In this document: positions 18,189-26,730 of the stretch, in pieces | How positions within the stretch are numbered: position 1 is the first letter of the stretch | Layout of the letters: each line of letters begins with the position of its first letter | The notes under the pieces: generated by a model | What the model saw: the letters and a program-made list of their open reading frames with translations, nothing else | What the model was told of the DNA's origin: nothing | Databases searched by the model: none | From: Maritalea myrionectae DSM 19524 | GTDB taxonomy: Bacteria > Pseudomonadota > Alphaproteobacteria > Rhizobiales > Devosiaceae | NCBI RefSeq assembly: GCF_000423365.1 | Contig: NZ_AUHV01000003.1 | Location: 620,001 to 684,000, forward strand | Direction of reading: 5' to 3' | Length of the DNA stretch: 64,000 nt | Translations under genes and position numbers: made by a program

Positions 18189-19847
18189 ATGGCCCTTTTG
18201 GAATTCCTCATCGCTATTTTTGGCGCAACTATGTTGCTCCTCTTTGCTGTGCGCATGGTGCAAAACGGCATAGAGCGCATGAAGGGGCCAGAATTTAAGC
18301 GCATCCTGACCAATGCCAAAAACCCCTATCGCGCGGCGCTCGCTGGCACCGCAATGGCGGTTTTGCTGCAAAGCTCAGCTGCGGTCGCCATTCTTACCGC
18401 GGGGTTTTCAACCGGGGGCGTGTTGTCCATCGCCATGGGCTTGGCCATCATTTTGGGTGCCGATGTAGGTTCGGCCATTGTGGTGCAAATCCTGTCCCTC
18501 GACCTGACATGGTTGGCCCCAGTATTGATGGGTGTCGGCGCGTGGCTCTATCTCAAATTCAATGGCCGCAACATTCGGCAAACCGGCCGCATCATGCTCG
18601 GCATATCGCTGATCATTGTTGCTCTGGGCTTTTTGCGCGATGCCGTCACGCCCATCAAGGAAAGTGATCTGCTGCCCGCCATGGAGGCATTTCTGGAGGC
18701 TGATCTGGTCCTGGCCTTTTTGGTGGGTATGGTCCTGGCCTTTCTTATGCATTCGAGCGTGGCCGCGGTCTTGATGATTGCAGTGGTTTCTGCCGCCGAG
18801 GCGATCTCGCAACCCGTGGGGATTATGTTGATCCTCGGTGCAAACCTTGGCGGTGCCCTTGTGCCCGTTTGGATCACCCGCGCCATGCCTATTGAAGCGC
18901 GTCGCCCGGTTGTTGCCAATGTGGCCCTGCGTGGGCTCACCGCCGCGTTCATTGCCACCCTCTATGCCTATCAACTCATCGATCAGTGGGTGCACATGCT
19001 GCCAAGCCTTGTGCTGGTCCACTTCGCCTTTAACGTGTTGCTGTTGTTATATCTGCCGTTCACACCTTGGATTGGCAGCGCCGTCGAGCGGGCAATGACC
19101 AATGGCAAAGGCGACCACCCCACTCCCATGGCGGAGCGTTCTTTGCTGGACGAAAATGCGCTGGATTCAGTGCAGCAGTCTCTCGCCTCATTGCGGCGCG
19201 AAGTGGTGCGCATGACCAATATTTCAGAACAGATGATCCGTGAATCGCTGGCCTGGTATCTGTGCCAAAAGCTCCCCAACTTCGATCAGTTGGAACGTGA
19301 GAGCAACCTGCTGCACAATGCAGGTCAGGCTGTTCGCCTATATGTGACCCGCATGCCCAGCAAAGAGATGACCAAGGCACAGTTCCGCCGCCTGCGGGAC
19401 TTGGCAGACTATGCGCTGTCCATCGAAGCCAGCACCGCCATTTTGAGCCAACGGCTCGAAGGCGTTATCCGGGCGCAGCATGCCCGAAATCTCTATTTCT
19501 CTGAAAGCGGCGCAGCGGAACTGCGCACCATCGCCGAGCAATGCCTGCACAATATGATCAATTCCTACGAATTGCTGGTCAATGAAGATATTGAAACCGC
19601 CCGTGAGATCTTCCGCGATAAGGACGAGTTGGGCATGTTGGTGGCGAAGAGCCGCAAAAAGCACCTGTTGCGCCTGCGCGAAGGCTTGGAAAAAAGCATC
19701 GCCACCAGTGAACAGCATCTGGAAAGCCTCGCCGCGCTGAAGGAATTGAATGCGCAGCTGGTCTCCATCGCTTATCCTATCCTCAAGCGGGAAGGCCAAT
19801 TGCTGCAAACCCGCTTGATTTTGGACGGAAAAGGGCAAGAGCTTTAG
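18189..19847 (+). CDS. Na/Pi cotransporter family protein with PhoU-like C-terminal domain
   Basis: The 552-residue protein has two copies of the Na/Pi cotransporter (NptA) repeat. The first has LLQSSAAVAILTAGFSTGGV and the second FLMHSSVAAVLMIAVV, where the QSS/HSS serines sit in re-entrant loops. After about residue 310 a PhoU-like helical bundle occupies the cytoplasmic end. It lies 13 nt behind ugpQ and reads as the sixth gene of the ugp operon. It may move phosphate in, or export the phosphate or sulfate-like anion released by UgpQ-fed metabolism; direction is not evident. The stop is 3 nt from the next convergent stop. Confidence 0.88.
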   Translation: MALLEFLIAIFGATMLLLFAVRMVQNGIERMKGPEFKRILTNAKNPYRAALAGTAMAVLLQSSAAVAILTAGFSTGGVLSIAMGLAIILGADVGSAIVVQILSLDLTWLAPVLMGVGAWLYLKFNGRNIRQTGRIMLGISLIIVALGFLRDAVTPIKESDLLPAMEAFLEADLVLAFLVGMVLAFLMHSSVAAVLMIAVVSAAEAISQPVGIMLILGANLGGALVPVWITRAMPIEARRPVVANVALRGLTAAFIATLYAYQLIDQWVHMLPSLVLVHFAFNVLLLLYLPFTPWIGSAVERAMTNGKGDHPTPMAERSLLDENALDSVQQSLASLRREVVRMTNISEQMIRESLAWYLCQKLPNFDQLERESNLLHNAGQAVRLYVTRMPSKEMTKAQFRRLRDLADYALSIEASTAILSQRLEGVIRAQHARNLYFSESGAAELRTIAEQCLHNMINSYELLVNEDIETAREIFRDKDELGMLVAKSRKKHLLRLREGLEKSIATSEQHLESLAALKELNAQLVSIAYPILKREGQLLQTRLILDGKGQEL

Positions 19848-19850
19848 GCG

Positions 19851-21095
19851 CTACCCCTTAGGATTGGCCACCGTGCCATCAGCCAGCCATTGATCAAAAA
19901 TCGACAACACTGTTTCACAAAACAGAGCGTCATTGATGTGGCAGTCAATTTCAGTGAAGCCGACAGGCGCGCTCACCGCCTTCGCCAATTCAGCCACAAA
20001 GGCCGCATGATTATCTGGCTCATGCGCCGGTTCACCCGGCTTATCCCACTCTTCAATGCCTTGAATCGGCGAAATAATATGCGTCGGCGCACTATTCTCC
20101 GCCGCGCGCGCGGCCAGTTCACGCGCCACCAAACGCCGCTCATCCGCATTCAATGTGGCGGAAGACAAAAGCCGATTGTGGGCATGAAAGGAGCGATCAT
20201 TAAACTGATCGGGAAAAGGTTGCCACCCGGGGAAATCCACCAGATCGACACATCCCGGCGCGATCATCGCGGGTGTGCTGGACGTTGCCGCCCCGCGCAA
20301 TCGATCAGGACCAGAGCTCACGCTGGAGCCCATCAAATCATTGCCCATTTCCTGCGGCGCGAAATCCATCACGCAGGCAAATTTGCCCTCGCGCGCCAGA
20401 TTTTCAAACGCCATGCCGCCCATGCCCGTGGCGTGAAATATCGCCACTTCAAATCCGCGCTCTTCCAGTGCAGGCTTTAGCGCCTTCATATATTTGAGGC
20501 AGGTTGAGCCCAAGCTGGTCATGCCGACCATGGGGCGCTTCTCATCCGGCAACACCGCCGCACGCGCCGCACCCAGCACCGCCCCGGCGGCTTGGCTCAG
20601 CGAAGCCTTGCAAACCGAATTGAGGCCATAAAGGCCACCCGCCCACAAGATCATTTGAATATCCGTCGCCAACCGATCCGCTGGAATAAGCGGCGAAAAG
20701 GCAATGGTGGAAATGATATATTTCGGCACGCCCAGTGGCAGTGCGCGGGCGCAATCCAGCGCCAAATCTGTGCCCATGGAGCCACCCATGGCAATCATCC
20801 CATCAATCCGCCCCTCAGCCTGCAACTTCTGGCAAAGCGCAGCCGAACCACGCGCCATAATCTGCATGGCCACATTTTCGTCGCCCGCATCAATCGCGTC
20901 TTGAATGCTCGCACCAGCGGCCTCCGCCACCGCATGTTTGGACACATCGGTCGGTGTCGGCGGATCGCCCAAAACACTCACATCCATGGTGAGCACTTTG
21001 CCACCTTGCCCCACAATCGCGTTGGTCAAATATTCGAGCTCATCGGATTTGGTGTCATAGGTGCCAATCACCAAAATGGTTTTATCTTGCGCCAT
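19851..21095 (-). CDS. Tm-1-like ATP-binding domain protein (UPF0261)
   Basis: The 414-residue protein matches the UPF0261/Tm-1-like family from its first residues (TILVIGTYDTKSDEL) through IAMGGSMGTDLALDCARALPLG and GMTSLGSTCLKYMKAL to the C-terminal GFTEIDCHINDALF. The family is named after the plant Tm-1 resistance protein and its biochemical role in bacteria is poorly known. It often accompanies a TIM-barrel partner, which is absent here. It is the last gene of a unit with tctC, tctB, tctA and an aldehyde dehydrogenase, so a catabolic role with that transporter is likely but unproven. Confidence 0.88.
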   Translation of the reverse strand: MAQDKTILVIGTYDTKSDELEYLTNAIVGQGGKVLTMDVSVLGDPPTPTDVSKHAVAEAAGASIQDAIDAGDENVAMQIMARGSAALCQKLQAEGRIDGMIAMGGSMGTDLALDCARALPLGVPKYIISTIAFSPLIPADRLATDIQMILWAGGLYGLNSVCKASLSQAAGAVLGAARAAVLPDEKRPMVGMTSLGSTCLKYMKALKPALEERGFEVAIFHATGMGGMAFENLAREGKFACVMDFAPQEMGNDLMGSSVSSGPDRLRGAATSSTPAMIAPGCVDLVDFPGWQPFPDQFNDRSFHAHNRLLSSATLNADERRLVARELAARAAENSAPTHIISPIQGIEEWDKPGEPAHEPDNHAAFVAELAKAVSAPVGFTEIDCHINDALFCETVLSIFDQWLADGTVANPKG

Positions 21096-21107
21096 ATGTG
21101 TGTCCCC

Positions 21108-22595
21108 CTACAGCTGTATCCAGGCCGTTTTCAAATTCTCGTATTTCTCCAATGCGTGCAGCGATTTATCCGCGCCATTGCCCGACTGGCGCATGCCGGC
21201 AAGCGGCACATTATTGCCCGCGCCGCCATAGGTATTCACATGCACCACGCCCGATTTAATGTTGCGCACCATGCGGTGAGCCCGCGATAAGTTCGACGTC
21301 CAAACCGCCGCCGCCAAGCCAAAGTCAGTGCCGTTGGCCAGTGCGACTGCTTCCTCTTCACTGTCAAATGGCGTGATCGCCACCACCGGGCCAAACACTT
21401 CATTTTGGAAGAGGTCCATCTCCGGCTTCACATCGGTGAAAATCGTCGGCTCCATATAGTAGCCGCCACCTTCTGGATGTAGTTGCGCCCCGCCACACAC
21501 CAAGGTGCCACCCTCTTTTTGCGCCCGCTCAACAAAGCCCAAATCGCCCTCTAATTGCTGTTTGGTGGTAATCGCCCCGATATTGTTATCGAGATTGAGT
21601 GGATCGCCCACCTTCAGCTTTGCCGCCTGCGCTTTCAGCTTTTCAACAAATTGGTCATGCACAGTGCGCTCAACCAGAATGCGCGACCCAGCCACACAGA
21701 CTTCACCTGAATTGCGGAAAATTCCCGCCGCCGAAACCTTTGCCGCCTGATCCAAATCTGGCGTATCGGCAAACACAACGTTAGGCGACTTGCCCCCCAG
21801 TTCAAGAAATAAGCGTTTCATATTGGACCGCGCCGCATAATCCATTAAACGCCGCCCGACCCCGCCAGACCCGGTAAAGCCGATAATATCAATATCATTG
21901 TGTAGCCCCAGGGCTTCCCCCGCCACAGCGCCATTGCCGGTCACCACGTTGAGCACACCTGCGGGCAATCCCGCTTCAAGGCAAAGCTCGGCTAGCCTTA
22001 GTAGGCTCAACGACGCTGCTTCTGACGGCTTAAGCACAACGCTATTGCCCGCCGCCAAGGCGGGCGCGATCTTCCACGCGCCGATCATCATTGGAAAATT
22101 CCACGGCACAATAGCACCAACCACACCCACCGGTTCGCGATGCACCAATGCCAATTGATCATCTGCCGTGGGCGCAATCTCACCATAGACCTTATCAATC
22201 GCCCCTGCGTAAAACCGAAATGTCCCCGCCGCAGAGCCCGGCTCCGCCTTGATGGCCATGCCAATTTCTGTGCCATTGTCCCGCACGCCCAAAACCGCCA
22301 GCTCCTTGGCATTGGCTTCGATCAGGTCAGCGATCTTATTGAGCACTTTCATGCGGCCCTGAGGGGCTATGCGCGCCCAGTCGCCCCGCTCAAAAACCCG
22401 CCGCGCCGAGACCACCGCAGCATCCACATCTGACGGTGTCGCCGCCGCGATCGTTGTCAGCTCTTTCCCGTCAATCGGGCTGACCACTTTGATGGTGCCG
22501 CCATCGGCAGCGTCCACCCACTGCCCGTCAATCAACAGCTTTTGCGGCGCGATTTCCTGCTGACGCAGTGCATCAATTTCACTTTGGCTGATCAT
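21108..22595 (-). CDS. NAD(P)-dependent aldehyde dehydrogenase (PuuC-like)
   Basis: This 495-residue enzyme oxidises an aldehyde to the acid. It has the ALDH motifs VPWNFPMM, GFTGSGGVGR (cofactor loop), general base Glu in LELGGKSP and catalytic Cys in GEVCVAGSRI. The end (SLHALEKYENLKTAWIQL) resembles PuuC, the gamma-glutamyl-aminobutyraldehyde dehydrogenase. The ATG overlaps the tctA stop by four bases, so import and oxidation are coupled. With a class-III aminotransferase nearby, an omega-amino acid or amine-derived aldehyde is a reasonable guess for the substrate. Confidence 0.9.
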   Translation of the reverse strand: MISQSEIDALRQQEIAPQKLLIDGQWVDAADGGTIKVVSPIDGKELTTIAAATPSDVDAAVVSARRVFERGDWARIAPQGRMKVLNKIADLIEANAKELAVLGVRDNGTEIGMAIKAEPGSAAGTFRFYAGAIDKVYGEIAPTADDQLALVHREPVGVVGAIVPWNFPMMIGAWKIAPALAAGNSVVLKPSEAASLSLLRLAELCLEAGLPAGVLNVVTGNGAVAGEALGLHNDIDIIGFTGSGGVGRRLMDYAARSNMKRLFLELGGKSPNVVFADTPDLDQAAKVSAAGIFRNSGEVCVAGSRILVERTVHDQFVEKLKAQAAKLKVGDPLNLDNNIGAITTKQQLEGDLGFVERAQKEGGTLVCGGAQLHPEGGGYYMEPTIFTDVKPEMDLFQNEVFGPVVAITPFDSEEEAVALANGTDFGLAAAVWTSNLSRAHRMVRNIKSGVVHVNTYGGAGNNVPLAGMRQSGNGADKSLHALEKYENLKTAWIQL

Positions 22596-24079
22596 GCTTC
22601 CAAGTCCTCAGATTTTTTTGCTCGAAAGAGCGAATAGATATGCGCCACCAGCACAATCACGATAATCGCGAAAAGCACCTGCGCCACGGGCCGCTCGATA
22701 AAATCAAATGGGGTTTGCACCCGCGCCATGCTGGTGCGGAACTTCACTTCCATAATGCCGCCCAACACCATGCCGAGAATGATTGGTACAATAGGCAAGT
22801 TTAGCCGCTTCAACATTAGCCCCAGCATCCCAAATGCCGCCGCTATCGCGCAGTCGATGATGGAGTTTCGAAGCGAAAAAACGCCGACAAAACTCAAAAT
22901 CAAAATCACCATGCCCAAAAAGCGGTTGGGAATGCGCACCACTTGCGTGATCCATTTTGTGGTGCCCAGCAAGAACGCGAAGGCCAAAACATTGAGGATC
23001 AAAAGCGCCATATAAAGGCTAAGAATAAAGTCAAAATCATTGGCAAAGAGCTGTGGCCCGGGGATCACATTGTGCACATAGAACACGGCCAGCATCATCG
23101 CCGTCAGGGCTTCACCGGGAATACCCAGCGCCAATAGCGGGATCATCGCCGCAGCGGGCACTGCGTTGTTTGCAGTTTCCGAGGCGATCAGCCCTTCGGG
23201 CGCGCCTTTGCCGAAATTCTTGCCATTGCCCGATGTTTTGCGTGCCAGTGAATAGGAAAAGAATTGGGCCAGAAATTCACCCACACCGGGGATCATGCCC
23301 ATCACCACGCCGAACCCGGCAGATGGCAATACAATTTTTGGCAAACGCAGCACATCGCGCAGCCCATCGAAAAGCCGCCCCACCAGCGCGGGCGGTTTAT
23401 TATGTTCGTCTTTCCCCACCAACAACAAAAAGGCCTGCGACAGCGCAAATAACCCCAACACAACCACGATCAAATCGATACCGGACGCCAGCCAGGCTTG
23501 CTCAAAAGTGTAGCGCTGCGTATAGCGGATCGGCTCCAGCCCAACCGTGTTGATAAATATGCCAAAGCACAACAATGCCCCTGCGGCCAAAGCCTGCCCG
23601 CGGTGCGTCACCACCACCAGGATCATGCCCAATAGCGCCGCCAAAAAGATCTCGCGTGAGCCAAACATTGGGGCCACTGCCGCCAGAACGGGCGACAGGC
23701 ACATCAGCGCCACAATCGAAATAATCGCGCCGCAAAAGCTGGCGCCAAACGCCAGCGACAAGGCTTTTGTCGCCTCACCGCGTTTGGTCATGGGATAACC
23801 GTCATAAGTGGTCAACGCATTCACCGCAGTGCCGGGCGCATTGATCAAAATCGCCGGGATTGCCCCGCCATACATGGACGACCCGTAAATCCCCAACAAA
23901 AGGGTCAGGCCCACTATTGGCTCCAGCGCAAATGTCGCCGGCAACAAAATCGCGATCGCAATAGCTGGTCCCACGCCGGGAATGGCCCCGATAATGACGC
24001 CCCCAACCGAGCCAATCAACAACGCGATTGCCACATCAATTCGCGCCAACGCGCTCAAACTTGTCAGCAAAAGTTCCAC
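22592..24079 (-). CDS. Tripartite tricarboxylate transporter large permease (TctA family)
   Basis: The 495-residue, multi-helix permease has both repeat signatures of TctA: GAIPGVGPA in the first half and GMIPGVGEFLAQFFSY in the second. GAPEGLIASETANNA and PLLALGIPG are also present. TctA moves a carboxylate driven by an ion gradient after delivery by TctC. It lies 9 nt after tctB and overlaps the ALDH gene. The substrate need not be a tricarboxylate; many members of this family take up other organic acids. Confidence 0.93.
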   Translation of the reverse strand: MELLLTSLSALARIDVAIALLIGSVGGVIIGAIPGVGPAIAIAILLPATFALEPIVGLTLLLGIYGSSMYGGAIPAILINAPGTAVNALTTYDGYPMTKRGEATKALSLAFGASFCGAIISIVALMCLSPVLAAVAPMFGSREIFLAALLGMILVVVTHRGQALAAGALLCFGIFINTVGLEPIRYTQRYTFEQAWLASGIDLIVVVLGLFALSQAFLLLVGKDEHNKPPALVGRLFDGLRDVLRLPKIVLPSAGFGVVMGMIPGVGEFLAQFFSYSLARKTSGNGKNFGKGAPEGLIASETANNAVPAAAMIPLLALGIPGEALTAMMLAVFYVHNVIPGPQLFANDFDFILSLYMALLILNVLAFAFLLGTTKWITQVVRIPNRFLGMVILILSFVGVFSLRNSIIDCAIAAAFGMLGLMLKRLNLPIVPIILGMVLGGIMEVKFRTSMARVQTPFDFIERPVAQVLFAIIVIVLVAHIYSLFRAKKSEDLEA

Positions 24080-24088
24080 AAAGAGCCC

Positions 24089-24667
24089 CTAGAGATAAAG
24101 AATGGCAAAGCTGCGCACCATATCTGGCAAATATTCGTAAAGCGCACCGCCGGGAATTTTGACCTGCAAAAAGCTTTTGAAGATCACCACAATCAACAAT
24201 CCGGAGAGCGCCGCAAATCCAAAATAGAGCCGATGGCGGTATCCCAACCGCCATGTCATCAGCATCAAAAATCCAATGGTTGTCGGCAAATAGCCCACGA
24301 CAGGCACCAAATAAACGTACGCCATGAACCACAGCACATACTCAGCTGCACGCAACCAGATCAACGCTTCAGAAACAAAGCCCGGCGCTTGCAAACCATT
24401 GCGGTGAAACCAAAATTGAACGATTTGGAAAAAGCCGAAAATCAGCATCCCGATAATGCCGATGGCGGACCAAAGCCCGGGCTGCTTTTCCAAAGGCATA
24501 TTATCAAAAAACTTGGCCTGTACACCGAGCTGACTGGCCAGAAAGACCGCCACCAAAAATGTGCAAATGCCAAACCAGACAAGTGCCGAACTGTAGGGCG
24601 ACACAAAATAATCGTCGACTTTCAGCGCACGATTAGATTTGCCGCCAATCTCATTTTCTTGAATCAT
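24089..24667 (-). CDS. Tripartite tricarboxylate transporter small subunit (TctB family)
   Basis: The 192-residue protein has four hydrophobic segments in the TctB pattern: one near the N terminus (LVWFGICTFLVAVFLAS), one after the KQPGLWSAIGIIGMLIFG loop, and two in the second half with YLPTTIGFLMLMTWRLG. TctB proteins are poorly conserved, and the call relies on size, topology and position between tctC and tctA. It begins 56 nt after tctC, beyond a hairpin. Confidence 0.87.
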   Translation of the reverse strand: MIQENEIGGKSNRALKVDDYFVSPYSSALVWFGICTFLVAVFLASQLGVQAKFFDNMPLEKQPGLWSAIGIIGMLIFGFFQIVQFWFHRNGLQAPGFVSEALIWLRAAEYVLWFMAYVYLVPVVGYLPTTIGFLMLMTWRLGYRHRLYFGFAALSGLLIVVIFKSFLQVKIPGGALYEYLPDMVRSFAILYL

Positions 24668-24690
24668 GGGCTGAACAAACTCACCATTTA

Positions 24691-24717
24691 AAAATGGCCG
24701 GGGCGATGGCCCCGGCC
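24691..24717. terminator. Hairpin between tctC and tctB
   Basis: Read on the minus strand, GGCCGGGGC (24717-24709) pairs with GCCCCGGCC (24704-24696) over a 4-nt loop and is followed by ATTTTTAAA. It looks like a partial terminator that lets binding-protein mRNA exceed permease mRNA. Confidence 0.75.
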
Positions 24718-24723
24718 AAGAGA

Positions 24724-25674
24724 TTATTCAGCAAATTTGGCGATGGATTCGGCCACGACACGGTCAGATTCAATCTGAGCCGCCGCTTCTTCTGCGCCTT
24801 TCCAATAAACACCAGCGCCGGTTTCTTCAGCAAGCTTCTTGGCTGCATCGCTAGCCAGTGCCTTTTGGGCTGCCGCCGCGATTTTCTCACGCACATCAGC
24901 CGGCGTGTCTTTATGCACAAACAAACCATTCCACAACGCGATGTTCAGCGATGGCTCAAGCTCACCCACAGTTGGGCTGTCTGGCACCAGCGGAATGCGG
25001 TCTTCAGTCACGGTGGCCAACACATTCACTTTGTCCAAGCAAGGCAAGATCAGTTGCAATGTGGTGTTGATCACGTCCGCATCGCCAGACGCCAAAGTGT
25101 TACAATCCAGCGCATCAAATGACGCGTTTGAATAATAAAGGGTGCCGTTTTTTTCGGCCAAAGCCATTGTGACCTGGGTTGGCACAAGGAACGAACCAAA
25201 ATGCCCCAGCAAAAGATTGTTGGATTTTGAAAACTCGGCCAATTCTTCCATGGATTGATAAGGCGCCGCTTTAGACGCAGCAATGACAAACGGGTAGGTC
25301 AGAAAAATGCCAACAGGCTCAAACGGATCTGGGTTCAGCGCTGGGATGCCCACATAAGGGCCCACCAACGGCACATCCACCACAAACGAGCCGATTGTAT
25401 AGCCATCAGCTGGCGCTTGCGCCACTTCCGCAGCACCGGGGAAAGGTCCACCACCCCCACCGGGCTTGTTCACCACCGCAGCTGGCACGCCATACATGTC
25501 TTGAAATTCTTCCGCAATCATGCGGGTCAGCACATCCTCCAGATCCCCTGGTGGAAATGGCACCACAAATGAAACTGGTTTTTCTGGATATTCAGCCATC
25601 GCTGGCGAAAGAGCAGCCAAAATTGTCGCCAGACCTATAAGGACCGCCGAGATTAGTGAACGGATCGCACGCAT
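24724..25674 (-). CDS. Tripartite tricarboxylate transporter substrate-binding protein (TctC family)
   Basis: The 316-residue periplasmic protein starts at ATG 25674, with GGGAGGAA 5 nt upstream; the 25-residue upstream extension has no ribosome site. A signal peptide (about 1-28, ending SPAMA) is followed by EYPEKPVSFVVPFPPGDLEDV, the family start, and by KPGGGGGPFPGA. TctC proteins bind carboxylated compounds. It opens the tctC-tctB-tctA-ALDH-Tm-1 unit and is divergent from an IclR gene. Confidence 0.92.
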   Translation of the reverse strand: MRAIRSLISAVLIGLATILAALSPAMAEYPEKPVSFVVPFPPGDLEDVLTRMIAEEFQDMYGVPAAVVNKPGGGGGPFPGAAEVAQAPADGYTIGSFVVDVPLVGPYVGIPALNPDPFEPVGIFLTYPFVIAASKAAPYQSMEELAEFSKSNNLLLGHFGSFLVPTQVTMALAEKNGTLYYSNASFDALDCNTLASGDADVINTTLQLILPCLDKVNVLATVTEDRIPLVPDSPTVGELEPSLNIALWNGLFVHKDTPADVREKIAAAAQKALASDAAKKLAEETGAGVYWKGAEEAAAQIESDRVVAESIAKFAE

Positions 25675-25809
25675 GTTTTCCTCCCTACCGCGTTCGAAAT
25701 TTTGCCAACGGTTCACTATTATCACCATCGGCACATTTAATGGTTGCATTAGGAACCAATCTGAGTCAACATTTTTGTGAACATATGAACTAATTGAGTA
25801 TTACCCCGC

Positions 25810-26583
25810 ATGAAGACAATCGATAAAACGATGCGCTTGCTAAGCTTTTTCACGCCATCGCAGCCTGAAATTGGCCTTTCTGAGCTGGCCCGCATGGCGG
25901 AGATGGACAAAGCCACCACGCGGCGCATTTTGGTGTCGCTGGGCAAACATCATTTTATCGAGCAAAACCAGATTACCAAGGCCTATCGCCTGGGCAGCGG
26001 ATTTTTGCACCTTGCCCGCGTGCGCGAAGCCACCACGCCGATCACCGCCATCGCCACACAAACGGTGGAGTGGTTGTGTGACTGCACGCGGGAAACCGCC
26101 CACGCCAGCGTTGGCAGCCCCAACGCCTTGATCACCATCGCCCATAAAGAGCCACAGCGCGGCACCGTCGTGATGATCGATCCCACCGAACCGCTGCCGT
26201 TCCACGCCACCGCGTCTGGTATCGTTTTTTTGGCGTTTAACGATGCTGATCTATTGGAAAATCTTTTAAAAAAGCCGCTGAAAAAACACACCGATCATAC
26301 AGAAATCGACCCCGATGCCGTTCGCGCACGCGTCGCACGGGCGCGCAGAGACGGCTATTATTTGAACGAGCACGGTTTCGAATCCGATGTTGCGGGCCTC
26401 GCCGCGCCCTATCTTAATGCGGATGGCACAGCCGCGGGCGCCATTGCGGTGGCCATGCCCACCACCCGCAAAACCGATGAACAAATCCATATGGTGAAAC
26501 AACACGTCGCCGCCGCTTCAGCGCGGATCACCACCGCAATTGGCGGCGTGGTGCACCCCAGCATTCAAAAATTGATTGTTTAG
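25810..26583 (+). CDS. IclR-family transcriptional regulator
   Basis: The 257-residue protein has an N-terminal IclR winged helix (residues 1-65, with IGLSELARMAEMDKATTRRILVSL) and a GAF-like effector domain ending with the GVVHPSI segment. Its divergent position relative to tctC (135-bp gap) makes it the likely regulator of that transporter operon. Fragments of repeated TGAAC occur in the gap but no strong palindrome. The aminotransferase gene follows 147 bp downstream and may share control. Confidence 0.92.
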   Translation: MKTIDKTMRLLSFFTPSQPEIGLSELARMAEMDKATTRRILVSLGKHHFIEQNQITKAYRLGSGFLHLARVREATTPITAIATQTVEWLCDCTRETAHASVGSPNALITIAHKEPQRGTVVMIDPTEPLPFHATASGIVFLAFNDADLLENLLKKPLKKHTDHTEIDPDAVRARVARARRDGYYLNEHGFESDVAGLAAPYLNADGTAAGAIAVAMPTTRKTDEQIHMVKQHVAAASARITTAIGGVVHPSIQKLIV

Positions 26584-26730
26584 GGGCGTATGATGGTTTG
26601 CTCATTTTCACCAAGCCTTTGCGGCGGCACCCCAGGGTTCAGCAATCCGCCCGCCCATATTCAACACGCCAACAATTGTTTCGCCGCAGCGCCAAAGTCG
26701 CTCGGCTTGTCACCCGATCAGGAGGCCTAG

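Noticed and set aside
25675-25809. Repeated TGAAC elements between tctC and the IclR gene
   Set aside because: Possible IclR half-sites, but spacing and symmetry are poor, so no operator is called.
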